The notes: generated by a model not told the origin, from the sequence alone. 46,469 nucleotides of DNA from Planctomycetota bacterium (GCA_019636275.1 JAHBXY010000065.1:1-46469), one strand, 5' to 3'; numbered from the stretch's first letter, positions 1-8,632 are shown. Program-made: numbers and translations.

Positions 1-3
1 GGT

Positions 4-21
4 CCACGGAGGGCACGGAGG
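4..21 (-). repeat. 18-bp dispersed repeat, copy at the left window edge
   Basis: The 18-mer CCTCCGTGCCCTCCGTGG reads on the minus strand here. It is found again, exactly, on the plus strand at 39207-39224 inside an inverted-repeat element. A second shorter CCTCCGTGG lies at 47-55. This suggests that the left edge cuts into, or lies next to, another copy of that element. No gene is seen between 1 and 126. Confidence 0.6.
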
Positions 22-126
22 GATGTAGGAAGAGCCCGTACGTGTCCTCCGTGGGGCCCTCGTTGTCTCCGTCTGCATGTGAGCCCTCGGCCGGACCGGA
101 CCGGGCCGCAGGTGCATCGGCCACAG

Positions 127-310
127 CCGTACGATCGCACCGGCCCGAGCCGTACGACCCCACCGGCCCGAGCCGTACGACCCCACCGGCCCGAGCCGTA
201 CGACCCCACCGGCCCGAGCCGTACGACCCCACCGGCCCGAGCCGTACGACCCCACCGGCCGCAGCCGTACGACCCCACCGGCCGCAGCCGTACGACACAC
301 CGGCCGCCCG
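127..310. repeat. Tandem 23-bp minisatellite, 8 copies
   Basis: Units begin at 127, 150, 173, 196, 219, 242, 265 and 288, so the period is exactly 23 bp. The core is CCGTACGACCCCACCGGCCC followed by GAG or GCAG-type ends. The first copy has a TCG variant and the last copy has an ACA variant. Each unit carries the 6-bp palindrome CGTACG. There are no spacers, so it is not a CRISPR array. The period is not a multiple of three, and nearby reading frames show no protein resemblance, so it is taken as non-coding. Confidence 0.9.
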
Positions 311-381
311 AGCCCGGGCGAGCACACCAGTCCGGGCGGAACGCAGCCGCACGCGAGGCGAGGCGGCGGAGGACGAGGCGA

Positions 382-440
382 GGCCGCGCGCGCGCGGGTC
401 GTATCGATCTGCTGATCCTACGACCCGCGCGCGCGCGGCC
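382..440. terminator. Perfect 22-bp inverted repeat with 15-nt loop
   Basis: The arms 382-403 and 419-440 are perfect reverse complements. Each arm ends in GGGTCGTA toward the loop, and the loop holds GATC twice. It lies about 40 nt beyond the stop of the minus-strand gene at 479-1084, which fits a terminator, although there is no T tract. A related hairpin with the same GCGCGCGCGGGTC arm core and GATC near the loop is at 13235-13314. Confidence 0.6.
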
Positions 441-478
441 GCGCCCGGCATCCGCCGCCGCAGCCGTCGATCACACCA

Positions 479-1084
479 TTACTTCCAGGCGTGCCACTCG
501 AGCAGATCCGCCCGGGCGATCCCCTCGAGCGACTCGAAGAACGGGCTGCCCTCGAGGCGGCGCGCCTCCTCGACGAAGCGCTCGCCGATGCCGTCGGCGC
601 CCTCGCCCACGAAGCGCAGCATCCAGCAGGCGCGCAGGTCGGCGTCGCCCGGCTCGCCATCGCCGCAGCCGCGGCGGGCGCAGGAGGCCTGGCCCGTGTG
701 GGCGTCGACGTCGAGCGGCCAGCCGCAGCCCGCGCAGCGGCGCGCGGCCGACAGCGCCTGCGGCTTGACGAAGGCCTTGAACTCCGCCTCGAGCCGGTTG
801 GCGCCCAGGAACTTGGAGAACGGGTCGCGCACGTCGCCGCGCAGCCGCACCTCGAGGTCGGCCTTGCCGCGGGCCTCGCGGCGGGCGGCGTCGATCGCCG
901 CCACGAGCTCGCGCACGTTGCGCGCCGTGCGGCGGAACTTGCCCGCGCGCACGGTCGCCTCGGCCCCGTCGCCGAGCGCGATGAGGCGCTCGCTCACGCG
1001 GTCGAGGAACGCGGCCAGGTCGGGGCCGACCAGGCGGTGCTGGGGGTCGGCGGGGAACAGCGTGACGGACGAGCGCAGGCTCAT
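479..1084 (-). CDS. Hypothetical protein with a C-terminal-half zinc ribbon
   Basis: I do not recognise this 201-residue protein. It has no signal peptide or membrane segment. The first half (about residues 1-110) is charged and probably helical. Residues 117-140 hold a CAGC...C...C arrangement (Cys117, Cys120, Cys135, Cys140) that would fit a small zinc ribbon. Residues 141-201 look like a compact helical tail ending in LLEWHAWK. I chose the ATG at 1084 because the sequence from MSLRSSVTLF on has normal composition; an in-frame upstream ATG at 1108 would add only eight residues. It is transcribed divergently from pgi, with a 128-bp gap. Soluble and possibly nucleic-acid or partner binding, but the function is unknown. 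Confidence 0.75.
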   Translation of the reverse strand: MSLRSSVTLFPADPQHRLVGPDLAAFLDRVSERLIALGDGAEATVRAGKFRRTARNVRELVAAIDAARREARGKADLEVRLRGDVRDPFSKFLGANRLEAEFKAFVKPQALSAARRCAGCGWPLDVDAHTGQASCARRGCGDGEPGDADLRACWMLRFVGEGADGIGERFVEEARRLEGSPFFESLEGIARADLLEWHAWK

Positions 1085-1212
1085 GCCCGAAGGTGTAGCA
1101 GGCGACACGGGCGCTGGCCAGCGACCGAGCGAGGAGCCCGGGTGACGCGCGCCGGAGGCCCCTGCGGCGGCGCCCGGGCCGCGGTATACCCGGGGCCCTC
1201 AGGAGGTCCCCC

Positions 1213-2607
1213 ATGGACGCGCGAGCCTTCCTCGACCGCGGCGCGGTGCGCCTGGACGACGTCGGGCTGGAGTATCGGTTCGCCAAGAGCGTCGGCGTGG
1301 GCGGCGTCGACGCGGCGGCCGTCGCGGCGGCGCTGCCGCGCGCGCGGGCGGCCGCGGGCGCCTTCCGGGCCCTCCTGGAGACCGGCGAGGCCCCCTGCAT
1401 GGACGAGGCGGTCCTCTGGCCGCGCGTCACGCCCCCGGAGCAGGTGGCGCCGGTCCAGGCCTGGGCGGCGCGGGCGCGCGGCGCCGACGTCGTCCTGTCG
1501 ATCGGGATCGGCGGCAGCTACCTGGGCAACCGCGTCCTGCGCGACGCGCTCCTGGGCACGACCTACAACGCGCGGCCGCGGGCGGCGCGCGGCGACTGGC
1601 CCGAGCTGCACTTCGCCGGCTTCCACCTCGACCCCGCCGAGTCGCGCGACCTCGTCGACCTCGTGCGCGCGAAGGCCGCGGCGGCCGGCCGGCCGCTGCG
1701 CGTCGTGCTCCTGGCGATCAGCAAGAGCGGCACGACCACCGAGACGCTCGCCTCGACGCTCGGGCTCCTGCGGGCGATGCAGGAGGTCCCCGGCGTGAAG
1801 GCCGAGCTGGCCGCCCTCACCGCCCCGGGGTCGGTCCTCTCCGAGCTCGTGCGGGCGAAGCAGGGCGAGGAGCTGCCCTTCCCCGAGGGGATCGGCGGGC
1901 GCTGGAGCGTGCTCACGCCGGTGGGCCTCGTCACGGCGGCGGTCAGCGGCGTCGACGTCGGCGCCCTGCTCGACGGCGCGCGCGCGGCCCAGGCGGCCAT
2001 CCGCGCGGCCGACGGCGACCCGGGCCGCGATCCGGCGCTCCTCTACGCGCTCCTGCACCACCTGCACGCGGGCCAGGGGCGCGCGGGGGCCGTGTTCATG
2101 CCCTACTCGGAGCGGCTGCGCTCGGTCTCCGAGTGGTACGTGCAGCTCCTGGCCGAGTCGCTGGGCAAGGAGAAGGACCGCCAGGGCCAGGTGGTCCACG
2201 CCGGGCGCACGCCGATCGTGGCCGTCGGCACGACCGACATGCACGCGCAGACGCAGCTCCACCAGGAGGGGCCGCACGACAAGACGGTCACGACGCTCGA
2301 CGTGGCCGACTGGGGGCCGGCGACGGTCGCCGACCGCGTGCCCGACGAGGCGGTCGCCGGCAAGCTGGCCGGCAAGACCTTCGCGCAGCTCAACACGCTG
2401 GCGCGCGAGGCCAACGAGGACGCCCTGCGCGGCTCGGGGCGGCCGAGCGACGCCTGGGTCCTCGACCGGCTGGACGCGCGCGGCGTCGGCGCGCTCCTCT
2501 ACACGCTCATGGCCAGCGTGGCCTACGAGGGCGAGCTCATGGACGTGTGCGCGTACGACCAGCCCGGCGTCGAGGCCTACAAGAAGATCATGAAGGCCCG
2601 CCTGTAG
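1213..2607 (+). CDS. pgi: Glucose-6-phosphate isomerase
   Basis: This 464-residue cytoplasmic enzyme interconverts glucose 6-phosphate and fructose 6-phosphate in glycolysis and gluconeogenesis. The phosphate-binding SIS region is clear: SIGIGGSYLG near residues 95-104 and ISKSGTTTETLA near 173-184. Both PGI signatures are present: GGRWSVLTPVG near 231, and the C-terminal DVCAYDQPGVEAYKK with its family lysine. The catalytic-region glutamate stretch QLLAESLGKEKDRQGQ lies near 313. At 464 residues it belongs to the shorter bacterial PGI type rather than the 550-residue E. coli type. A strong ribosome site AGGAGG stands 7 nt before the ATG. It sits alone between a divergent unknown gene and a small secreted protein. 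Confidence 0.96.
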   Translation: MDARAFLDRGAVRLDDVGLEYRFAKSVGVGGVDAAAVAAALPRARAAAGAFRALLETGEAPCMDEAVLWPRVTPPEQVAPVQAWAARARGADVVLSIGIGGSYLGNRVLRDALLGTTYNARPRAARGDWPELHFAGFHLDPAESRDLVDLVRAKAAAAGRPLRVVLLAISKSGTTTETLASTLGLLRAMQEVPGVKAELAALTAPGSVLSELVRAKQGEELPFPEGIGGRWSVLTPVGLVTAAVSGVDVGALLDGARAAQAAIRAADGDPGRDPALLYALLHHLHAGQGRAGAVFMPYSERLRSVSEWYVQLLAESLGKEKDRQGQVVHAGRTPIVAVGTTDMHAQTQLHQEGPHDKTVTTLDVADWGPATVADRVPDEAVAGKLAGKTFAQLNTLAREANEDALRGSGRPSDAWVLDRLDARGVGALLYTLMASVAYEGELMDVCAYDQPGVEAYKKIMKARL

Positions 2608-2728
2608 CCGGCGGCGTCGGTCCGTCGCGCGCGAGACGAACGCCCAGGTTCGGGCGAGCCGAGCGGAATGCCCGACAAGCAGTTACGTCGCGGCGTGGGG
2701 TGTGCTCAGGGGTGACGCGGAGGCCCTC

Positions 2729-3319
2729 ATGCGCCGCACGTGCACCTGGTCGCTGGTCGTCGCCTTGATCGGCCTGGCAGGCGCCGCCCCCGGGCGGGCG
2801 GACGCGTCGGCGTCGCCCGAGCAGGTAGCGCGGGCCTTCTACGACGCGTTCTGCCGCGGCGACACCGACACCATGGAGCGCCTCTACGCGCCGGACGTGG
2901 CCTTCCGCGACGAGATCTTCGCCTATTCCGACCGCGCCGGCACGATGGGCATGTGGCGCGTCCTGCACGCCCCGGGCAACGGCGCGGCGTTCTCCTACGA
3001 GGTGCTGGGCGTCGAGGGCGACACGGTCACCGTGAGGTGGCTGGCCGACTACCGCTTCCCCTCGCCGCGGTTCGGGCGCAAGGTCCACAACGACATCACG
3101 GCGACGCTGGTCGTGCGCGACGGGGTCATCGTCCGCCACGACGACGCCTTCCCCTGGGGCCCGTGGGCCCGGCAGGCGTTCCCGCTGGGCGGGCTCTCGT
3201 CGTGGAAGCCGATGGAGCGCCTGCTCAAGGGCGCGCTCCGCTTCACGGTCGACCGCCAGGCCCGCCGCGCCGCGCCGGCGGCGCCCACGCGCGGCCTCGC
3301 CGGCAGCCTCGGCGGCTGA
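2729..3319 (+). CDS. Secreted NTF2-like (SnoaL-type) protein
   Basis: The protein has 196 residues. A signal peptide is clear (MRRTCTWSLVVALIGLAGAA, cleavage probably near the PGRADA stretch), so it is exported. The mature part begins SPEQVARAFYDAFCRGDTDTMERLYAPDV, the usual start of a SnoaL/NTF2-like cone-shaped domain, and continues with the strand pattern of that fold (VRWLADYRF, NDITATLVVRDGVIVRHDD) to about residue 155. The tail is rich in Arg and Ala. I chose the ATG at 2729, preceded by GGAGG; a GTG nine codons upstream would spoil the signal peptide. Whether it is an enzyme or a ligand-binding protein cannot be read from sequence. It converges on the antiporter gene with only 4 nt between stops (TGATCGATCA). 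Confidence 0.8.
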   Translation: MRRTCTWSLVVALIGLAGAAPGRADASASPEQVARAFYDAFCRGDTDTMERLYAPDVAFRDEIFAYSDRAGTMGMWRVLHAPGNGAAFSYEVLGVEGDTVTVRWLADYRFPSPRFGRKVHNDITATLVVRDGVIVRHDDAFPWGPWARQAFPLGGLSSWKPMERLLKGALRFTVDRQARRAAPAAPTRGLAGSLGG

Positions 3320-3323
3320 TCGA

Positions 3324-5855
3324 TCAGGCCACCGGCGCCGGCGCCGGCGCCGCCTCGTGCGACAGGACCGCCCAGGCCTCCGGCAGCGTCGTCGCCTCGC
3401 GCAGGCGCGGCACCACGTCGGTGGCGCCCAGCGTATGGGCGATCGTGGCCAGGGCGCGCAGGTGCGCCTCGGGCTCGCCCTCGGGGCTGAGCAGCAGCAC
3501 GACGACGTGGACGGGCTGCGTCGCCCCGGGCAGGGTCAGCCCCGCGGGGCTCACGCCCACGAAGACGGTCGGCGACGTGACGTGCTGCACGTGGCGGTGC
3601 AGGATCGCCAGGCCGGGCGTGGGTTCGACGGCGGCGCGGTCGGACGCCAGCGCCTCCTCGACCAGGGCCGCCCCGACCTGCGGGCGGGCGCGGACGAGCG
3701 GCTCGAGCAGGGCGCGCAGGAGGGCCGGGCCCTCGGCGGCGACGTCGAGCACGATGCGGTCCGGCGCCAGGAGGCTCGTGAACGGCAGCTCCGCCTCGGA
3801 GCTCGTCGGCGCGGCCTGCACCACCTCGGACTCGGGCGGGTAGACGACGAGGAGGTTCGCCGCGGGGAAGGCCTCGCTCAGGCGGCGCGGCAGGCGGTCG
3901 AGCCCGGGCGACCACGAGCGCCGCCCCTGGCGGGCGCTCACGAGGACGAGGATGTCGTCGGCCCCGCGCGCGACGCCCGCGAGCGCGTCCTCGAGCTCCC
4001 CCCAGGCGCGCAGCGGGAGCCAGCGCGGGGCGAGCCCGGTCGGCGGCGCCTGCTCGAGGAGCCCGCGCAGGCGGGTGGTCGTGGCCTCGACGGCCAGGAC
4101 CTCGAGGCGCGCGCCCACGCGCGCGGCGAGCCCCTTCACCGTGCGGGCCGTGGCCTCGAAGCCCGGCTCGCGGTCGGCGTAGGGCGGCACGGCGAAGAGC
4201 ACGCGCTCGGTCGTGTTCAGGGCCACGTGGCCGAAGCGGGCCACGACCACCTGCTGCTGCGAGCGGTGCAGGAGCTGGTCGAAGACGCTGCCGAAGATGC
4301 GCTGCTCGGCCGAGACGGCGCCGTTCCAGCCGAGGATGACCGTCGCGATGCGCCGCTCGAGGAGCGCGCGCGAGATGCCGATCGCCACGTTCTCGTCGAC
4401 GCGCACGATCGGCACGACCGGCACGCCGGCGGCGGCGGCGTGGACGACCGCGCGCCCGAGCATGCGCTCGGCGGCGGCCACCTGCGCGGCGGCGTCCTCG
4501 CGGCTCACGGCCAGGGGGAAGATCGGGTCGTGCGCGCGCGGGTCGCGCAGGAGGAGGGCCAGGTCCATCAGGGCCTCGGCCGTGGCCGGGTTCGAGAGCG
4601 GCACGAGGATGCGCGGCGGCGCCGGGCCCGGGTCGTAGGTGGCGGCCTCGGCCGCCTGCGCGACGAGGCGGCCGAAGCGCTCGGTGGCCCAGGGGCCGAT
4701 GAGGCAGGAGGCCAGGATCATGAGCACGGCGCCGTTGAGGACGGCCTCGTCGAACAGGCCGATGCGGTAGCCGACGAACACGGCCGCCAGCGTCGCCGCG
4801 GCCTGGTTCACGCTCAGGCCGAAGATGAGCAGGCCCTGCTCGCGCGTGTAGCCGAGGAGCCGGCGGGTGGCGTCGGCGGCGATGAGCTTGGTGGCGATCA
4901 CCACGACGACCATGAACCCGGCGACCGTCAGGGCCCGCGCGTCGCCGGCCAGGACGCGCGCGTCGACGAGCATGCCGACCGACACCAGGAACATGGGGAT
5001 GAACAGCGCCTCGCCCATGAAGTGGATGCGGCTCATGAGCGGGCCGTGCTCGGGGATGAGCCGGTTGAGCGACAGGCCGGCGAGGAAGGCGCCGATGATC
5101 GGCTCGACGCCGGCCACCTCGGCCAGGAACGCGGCCGCGAACACGGCGCCGAGCACGAAGCAGAAGTCGCGCCCGCCCTCGCTCGGGACGTTGCGGAAGA
5201 ACCAGCGGCCGAGCGCCGGCAGCCCCTTGAGCACGGCCGCCACGTAGATGGCGAGCGACACGACCAGGCGCACCCAGAAGCCGGCGTCGAGGTCGCCCTG
5301 GTGCGACTTCGTGACCACGGCCAGGACGAGGAGGGCGGCCGTGTCGGTGATGAGCGTGCCGCCGATCGTCGTCGTGACCGCGTCGTCCTTGGTGATCCCC
5401 AGGCGGCTGGCGATCGGGTAGGAGACCAGCGTGTGCGAGGCGAACATGCTCGCCAGGAGCACGGCGGCCGCGAAGCCGAAGCCGAGGAGCGCGTAGGCCA
5501 GGACGGTGCCGACCACCTGCGGGACGAAGAAGGTCAGCGCGCCGAAGACGAGGCTGTGGTTCCTGTAGCGGGCGAAGCGCTCGAGGTCGATCTCGAGGCC
5601 CGCCAGGAACATGATGTAGAGCAGGCCGACGGTCCCCAGGAGGACCATCGCCCGGTCGCGCTCGAGGACGGCCAGGGCGTTCTCGCCCAGGACGGCGCCG
5701 GCCAGGATGAGCGCCACGATCGCGGGCACCCGCAGGCGCGCCGCCACGAGCGGCACGAGCAGGAACACGCCCATGAGGATCGCGAACACGGCGACCGGGT
5801 TGTCGATGGGCTGGCTCAGGCGGCGCTCCGGGTGGGGGGCTGCCGGGAGCAGCAC
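3324..5855 (-). CDS. CPA2-type cation/proton antiporter with USP and PTS-EIIA-like C-terminal domains
   Basis: This is a membrane exchanger of the Kef/NapA type, probably Na+/H+ or K+/H+. Residues about 15-410 form some 12-13 membrane segments, with motifs such as LRVPAIVALILAGAVLG, FLAGLEIDLERF and the ion-site-like GGTLITDTAALLVLA. Residues about 430-690 are soluble and carry two universal-stress-protein-like folds (ILVPLSNP..., VLFAVPPYADRE...). Residues about 700-830 resemble a fructose-type PTS EIIA domain, with PTPGLAILH giving His753 at the position of the phospho-histidine. The start is uncertain. A TTG at 5924 overlaps a palindromic operator at 5911-5925, so I use the GTG at 5855. 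A CTG at 5819 has a better spaced GGAG, and an ATG lies at 5774. It is downstream of the second antiporter on the same strand. Confidence 0.88.
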   Translation of the reverse strand: MLLPAAPHPERRLSQPIDNPVAVFAILMGVFLLVPLVAARLRVPAIVALILAGAVLGENALAVLERDRAMVLLGTVGLLYIMFLAGLEIDLERFARYRNHSLVFGALTFFVPQVVGTVLAYALLGFGFAAAVLLASMFASHTLVSYPIASRLGITKDDAVTTTIGGTLITDTAALLVLAVVTKSHQGDLDAGFWVRLVVSLAIYVAAVLKGLPALGRWFFRNVPSEGGRDFCFVLGAVFAAAFLAEVAGVEPIIGAFLAGLSLNRLIPEHGPLMSRIHFMGEALFIPMFLVSVGMLVDARVLAGDARALTVAGFMVVVVIATKLIAADATRRLLGYTREQGLLIFGLSVNQAAATLAAVFVGYRIGLFDEAVLNGAVLMILASCLIGPWATERFGRLVAQAAEAATYDPGPAPPRILVPLSNPATAEALMDLALLLRDPRAHDPIFPLAVSREDAAAQVAAAERMLGRAVVHAAAAGVPVVPIVRVDENVAIGISRALLERRIATVILGWNGAVSAEQRIFGSVFDQLLHRSQQQVVVARFGHVALNTTERVLFAVPPYADREPGFEATARTVKGLAARVGARLEVLAVEATTTRLRGLLEQAPPTGLAPRWLPLRAWGELEDALAGVARGADDILVLVSARQGRRSWSPGLDRLPRRLSEAFPAANLLVVYPPESEVVQAAPTSSEAELPFTSLLAPDRIVLDVAAEGPALLRALLEPLVRARPQVGAALVEEALASDRAAVEPTPGLAILHRHVQHVTSPTVFVGVSPAGLTLPGATQPVHVVVLLLSPEGEPEAHLRALATIAHTLGATDVVPRLREATTLPEAWAVLSHEAAPAPAPVA

Positions 5856-5910
5856 GCGGGGCGCCAGAGCGTCAGGAGGGGACCCCAGGGGCCCCTCCGG
5901 GGGGTTGGCC

Positions 5911-5956
5911 GTTGCAGGGCGCAACGCGCGCGCCGCCGGCCGCTGCAGCGCGCAAC
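5911..5956 (-). promoter_or_regulatory. Paired palindrome GTTGC-N5-GCAAC upstream of the EIIA-type antiporter
   Basis: Read in gene direction, the distal site is GTTGC-GCGCT-GCAGC (5956-5942) and the proximal site is GTTGC-GCCCT-GCAAC (5925-5911). The start-to-start distance is 31 bp, about three helical turns. The proximal site ends 55 nt before the GTG chosen as start. The same bipartite arrangement occurs upstream of the other antiporter unit (8490-8536) and the RING-like gene (13520-13565). It is probably a double operator for a dimeric regulator. Confidence 0.65.
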
Positions 5957-5974
5957 GTCACCGGCGTCGGCGGC

Positions 5975-8065
5975 TCAGGCCGCGGCGGCGACCTTCGGCG
6001 CGACGGCGGCGGGCTCGCCGCGGCGGACGATGAGCATCGACACGGGCTGGGCGGCCAGGCGCTCGTGGGTCGCGCCGAGCAGCCGCGGCTCGAGCTCCCA
6101 CGCCTCCGTCGCGCCGATCACGACGAGGTCGTAGGGGGTCCGCTGCAGCTCCTCGAGCGCGACGTCGACGGGCGCCTCGCCGTCGACGAGCCGCGGCGTC
6201 ACGCGCGCCGGGTCCATGGCGGCGACGAGCCCGGCGGCCGCCTGCGCCGACTCCGACGCGGTGCGCCCGGGCGCCACGACCTGCAGCACGGTGAGCGAGA
6301 CCGCCGGGTCCCGGGACGCGATGCGCCCGGCCAGCTCCAGGGCGGCGAGGTCGTGGGGCCCGCCGGTGAAGGGGACGAGGACCCGCCGCCACGGCGGGGG
6401 CCGCCGGCCCACGTACACGGCCACGTCCCCGCGGGCGCGGCGCATGACCTCGTAGACGGCGCCGCCGAGGATGCTCTGGCTGATGACCGGCTTGTGCCAG
6501 CCGAGCACGATGAGGCGGGCCCCCTTCACCCGGGCGACCTCGGTGACGTCCTCGGCGAACCGCTGGCTCACGAAGGTCATCGGGCGCACGACCGCGCCGC
6601 CCGCGGCGGCGGCCTCGAGGAGCGGCCGCAGGGCGTCGTGCGCGGGCGCGGCGTCGGCGTCGAGGGGGTCCTCGTCGTCGGGGCGGCGGCAGTGCACGGC
6701 GTACAGCCGCGACCCGGCGGCGGGCGCGATCGCCTGCGCCATGGCCAGGAGCTCGGGGCCCGACGAGGGCAGGGCCACCGGGATCAGCACCGCCGGCCCG
6801 TCCGCGTCCGCCGGGTCGCCCTCGCCGATGGTCTCCTTGCGGATGAGGGCCGCCGGGTAGATCCACTCGAGGAGCGGCGTCGTCATGAACGTCGTCACCA
6901 GCGCCATGAGGACCATCATCACGAACACGATCGGCGAGATCACGCCCAGGTCGAGCCCGATCGAGAGGATGACCAGCTCCATGAGGCCGCGCGTGTTCAT
7001 GAGCACGCCCAGGGCGCCGGCCTCGCGCCAGGAGAGCCCGCTGGCGCGGGCCGCCACGGCGGATCCGCCGAGCTTGCCGGCGACGGCCACGGCGATGACC
7101 AGCGCGCAGTCGAGCCACGGCCCGGCCCCCTCGAGCAGCCCGAGCTGGGTGCGCAGGCCGGTGAAGGCGAAGAACAGCGGCAGGAGGAGGACCAGGGTCA
7201 CGTCCTCGAACCGCTGGGTGAGCTCGTGGACGAAGCCGTGCTCCTTGGGCATGACCGCGCCCATGAGGAACGCGCCGAAGAGCGCGTGGATGCCCAGCCA
7301 CTCCGTCGCCCAGGCCGAGGCCAGGAGCAGGAGCAGCGCCACCGCGACGACGTCCTGCGTGAGTCGCCCCCGGTTGTGGTAGTAGGTCTCGAGCCGGGCG
7401 ACCGCCGGCCGGACCAGCCAGAGCATGGCGGCCACGTAGACGGCCGACCCGACGAGGGTGAACGCGAGCGCCTCGCCGCCGCCGGTCGCGCGCACGATGA
7501 CGACGACGCCGGCGAGCAGGCACCAGGCGCTCACGTCGTCGACCGCCGCGCAGGCGATCGTGACCGCCCCCAGCTTCGTGCGCAGCAGGTTGCGCTCGGT
7601 GAGGATCCGGGCGAGCACCGGGAACGCGGTCACGCTCATGGCCGCGCCCATGAACAGCGCGAAGCCGGCGAAGGAGACGCCGTCGTCCGAGTAGCGCGGG
7701 TAGAGGTAGAGGGCCAGGATCGAGCCGAGCATGAACGGCGCGATGATGCTCGCGTGGCTGGTGAGCAGCGCCGCGTGGCCGCGGCCGCGGAGGAGCTTGG
7801 GGCTCAGCTCGAGGCCGATCAGGAACATGAACAGGAGCAGCCCCGTCTGGCTCAGGGCCTGGAGCGCGCCGAGGCTCGCCGGCGGGAAGAGCGCCGCCCA
7901 CAGGTCCGGGGCCAGCCAGCCGAGGAACGAGGGGCCGAGGAGGATGCCGGCGATCATCTCGCCGACGACCCGGGGCTGCTGGATCCGCTTGCAGGCGGCG
8001 CCGAGCGCGCGCGCGGCGACGATGATCACCCCGAGCTGGAGGAAGAACAGGAGCAGCCCGTGCAT
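5975..8065 (-). CDS. CPA2-type cation/proton antiporter with two USP domains
   Basis: A 696-residue antiporter. The membrane part (residues 1-about 400) starts MHGLLLFFLQLGVIIVAARALG and contains QPRVVGEMIAGILLGPSFLG, LFMFLIGLELSPKLL, and the two-helix region around ALFMGAAMSVTAFPVLARIL and CAAVDDVSAWCLLA that carries the ion-binding acidic residues in this family. Two universal-stress-protein domains follow, at about 425-565 and 575-696, the second ending with a typical GATHERLAAQPVSMLIVRRG motif that resembles the nucleotide-binding end of USP folds. The start is fixed by a one-nucleotide stop/start overlap (TGATG) with the small membrane protein upstream, so the two are translationally coupled. 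Probable role: proton-coupled Na+ or K+ exchange gated by a nucleotide or stress signal sensed by the USP part. Confidence 0.92.
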   Translation of the reverse strand: MHGLLLFFLQLGVIIVAARALGAACKRIQQPRVVGEMIAGILLGPSFLGWLAPDLWAALFPPASLGALQALSQTGLLLFMFLIGLELSPKLLRGRGHAALLTSHASIIAPFMLGSILALYLYPRYSDDGVSFAGFALFMGAAMSVTAFPVLARILTERNLLRTKLGAVTIACAAVDDVSAWCLLAGVVVIVRATGGGEALAFTLVGSAVYVAAMLWLVRPAVARLETYYHNRGRLTQDVVAVALLLLLASAWATEWLGIHALFGAFLMGAVMPKEHGFVHELTQRFEDVTLVLLLPLFFAFTGLRTQLGLLEGAGPWLDCALVIAVAVAGKLGGSAVAARASGLSWREAGALGVLMNTRGLMELVILSIGLDLGVISPIVFVMMVLMALVTTFMTTPLLEWIYPAALIRKETIGEGDPADADGPAVLIPVALPSSGPELLAMAQAIAPAAGSRLYAVHCRRPDDEDPLDADAAPAHDALRPLLEAAAAGGAVVRPMTFVSQRFAEDVTEVARVKGARLIVLGWHKPVISQSILGGAVYEVMRRARGDVAVYVGRRPPPWRRVLVPFTGGPHDLAALELAGRIASRDPAVSLTVLQVVAPGRTASESAQAAAGLVAAMDPARVTPRLVDGEAPVDVALEELQRTPYDLVVIGATEAWELEPRLLGATHERLAAQPVSMLIVRRGEPAAVAPKVAAAA

Positions 8066-8436
8066 CAGTGGCCCCCCTCGCGGCGCCGCGCGGGGGCGCG
8101 CGCGGCGACGAGCTCCGCCTCGCCGAGCGTGCCCACGAGCCGGCCCTGGTCGTCGAGGCGCGCCCGGAGGGCCCACGGGCCGACCTGACCCGAGACCTCG
8201 TCGCCCTCGAGCCGCCCGCGCCCGGTGGTCTCGCCCCAGCGCAGCTCGAGCACGGGCCCGGACTGCGCCACCTCGAGCGCGGCGCGCCCGGGCGGCGCGA
8301 GCTCCCACGTCCCGCCCACCGCCCGCGGGGGCTGGAGGTCCGCGCCGAGGCGCAGGACGAGCAGGAGGACGAGCAGCGGGGTCCCGATCATGACGACGTA
8401 CAGGACGGCGAAGCGCATGGCGGGGCCGTCACGCAT
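8065..8436 (-). CDS. Small membrane-anchored protein coupled to the antiporter
   Basis: I do not recognise this 123-residue protein. It has one membrane segment near residues 8-27 (FAVLYVVMIGTPLLVLLLVLRL). Behind it is a beta-rich outer or inner domain with repeated short strands (GTWELAPPG, LELRWGETTGRGRLEGDEVSG, RLDDQGRLVGTLGEAELVAA) that suggest a small beta-sandwich or barrel. Its TGA overlaps the ATG of the antiporter, so it is very likely an accessory subunit or regulator of that transporter. The ATG at 8436 is preferred because the upstream palindrome at 8490 then ends 53 nt before it, as in the related promoters; a second ATG six codons on is possible. Confidence 0.75.
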   Translation of the reverse strand: MRDGPAMRFAVLYVVMIGTPLLVLLLVLRLGADLQPPRAVGGTWELAPPGRAALEVAQSGPVLELRWGETTGRGRLEGDEVSGQVGPWALRARLDDQGRLVGTLGEAELVAARAPARRREGGH

Positions 8437-8489
8437 GCGGCGCGCCGCGCTGGCGCGCCGCGGCCCGCGCGGGGGCGCCGGTCGCGGCG

Positions 8490-8536
8490 GTTGCGGCGGG
8501 CAACGCCGCGCGGCGACCGGGGGTGCACGGCGCAGC
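8490..8536 (-). promoter_or_regulatory. Paired palindrome upstream of the antiporter operon
   Basis: In the direction of the antiporter operon the proximal site is GTTGC-CCGCC-GCAAC (8504-8490, perfect arms). The distal site is GCTGC-GCCGT-GCACC (8536-8522, weaker). The spacing is 32 bp, and 53 nt separate the proximal site from the ATG at 8436. It lies in the divergent region shared with the KdpD-like gene (start 8633), so one regulator could see both directions. Confidence 0.55.
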
Positions 8537-8632
8537 GCAAGCGGTGACGCGGCGCCGCGCCGGGGTACGATCCCGCCGCCGACCCCCGCCCCGAACAGTG
8601 GACCGTCACGTGCAGGCGATGAGGCGCCCGCG

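Noticed and set aside
127..310. CRISPR array
   Set aside because: Units are strictly adjacent with no unique spacers and no cas gene is in the window.
42..1145. Long plus-strand open frame over the minisatellite and the minus-strand unknown gene
   Set aside because: Its sequence is the 23-bp repeat read in three phases plus the antisense of a better-looking gene; composition is Arg/Ala/Pro-rich as in other shadow frames.
3357..6134. 925-codon plus-strand frame opposite the antiporter gene
   Set aside because: It is rich in His, Arg, Gly, Glu and Gln as expected for the antisense of a GC-rich gene, and has no recognisable domain; the minus-strand antiporter is unmistakable.
8437..8632. Sigma-54 -24/-12 promoter in the divergent antiporter/sensor region
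   Set aside because: I found no GG-N10-GC element with the TGGC...TTGC pattern on either strand at a sensible distance from a start.
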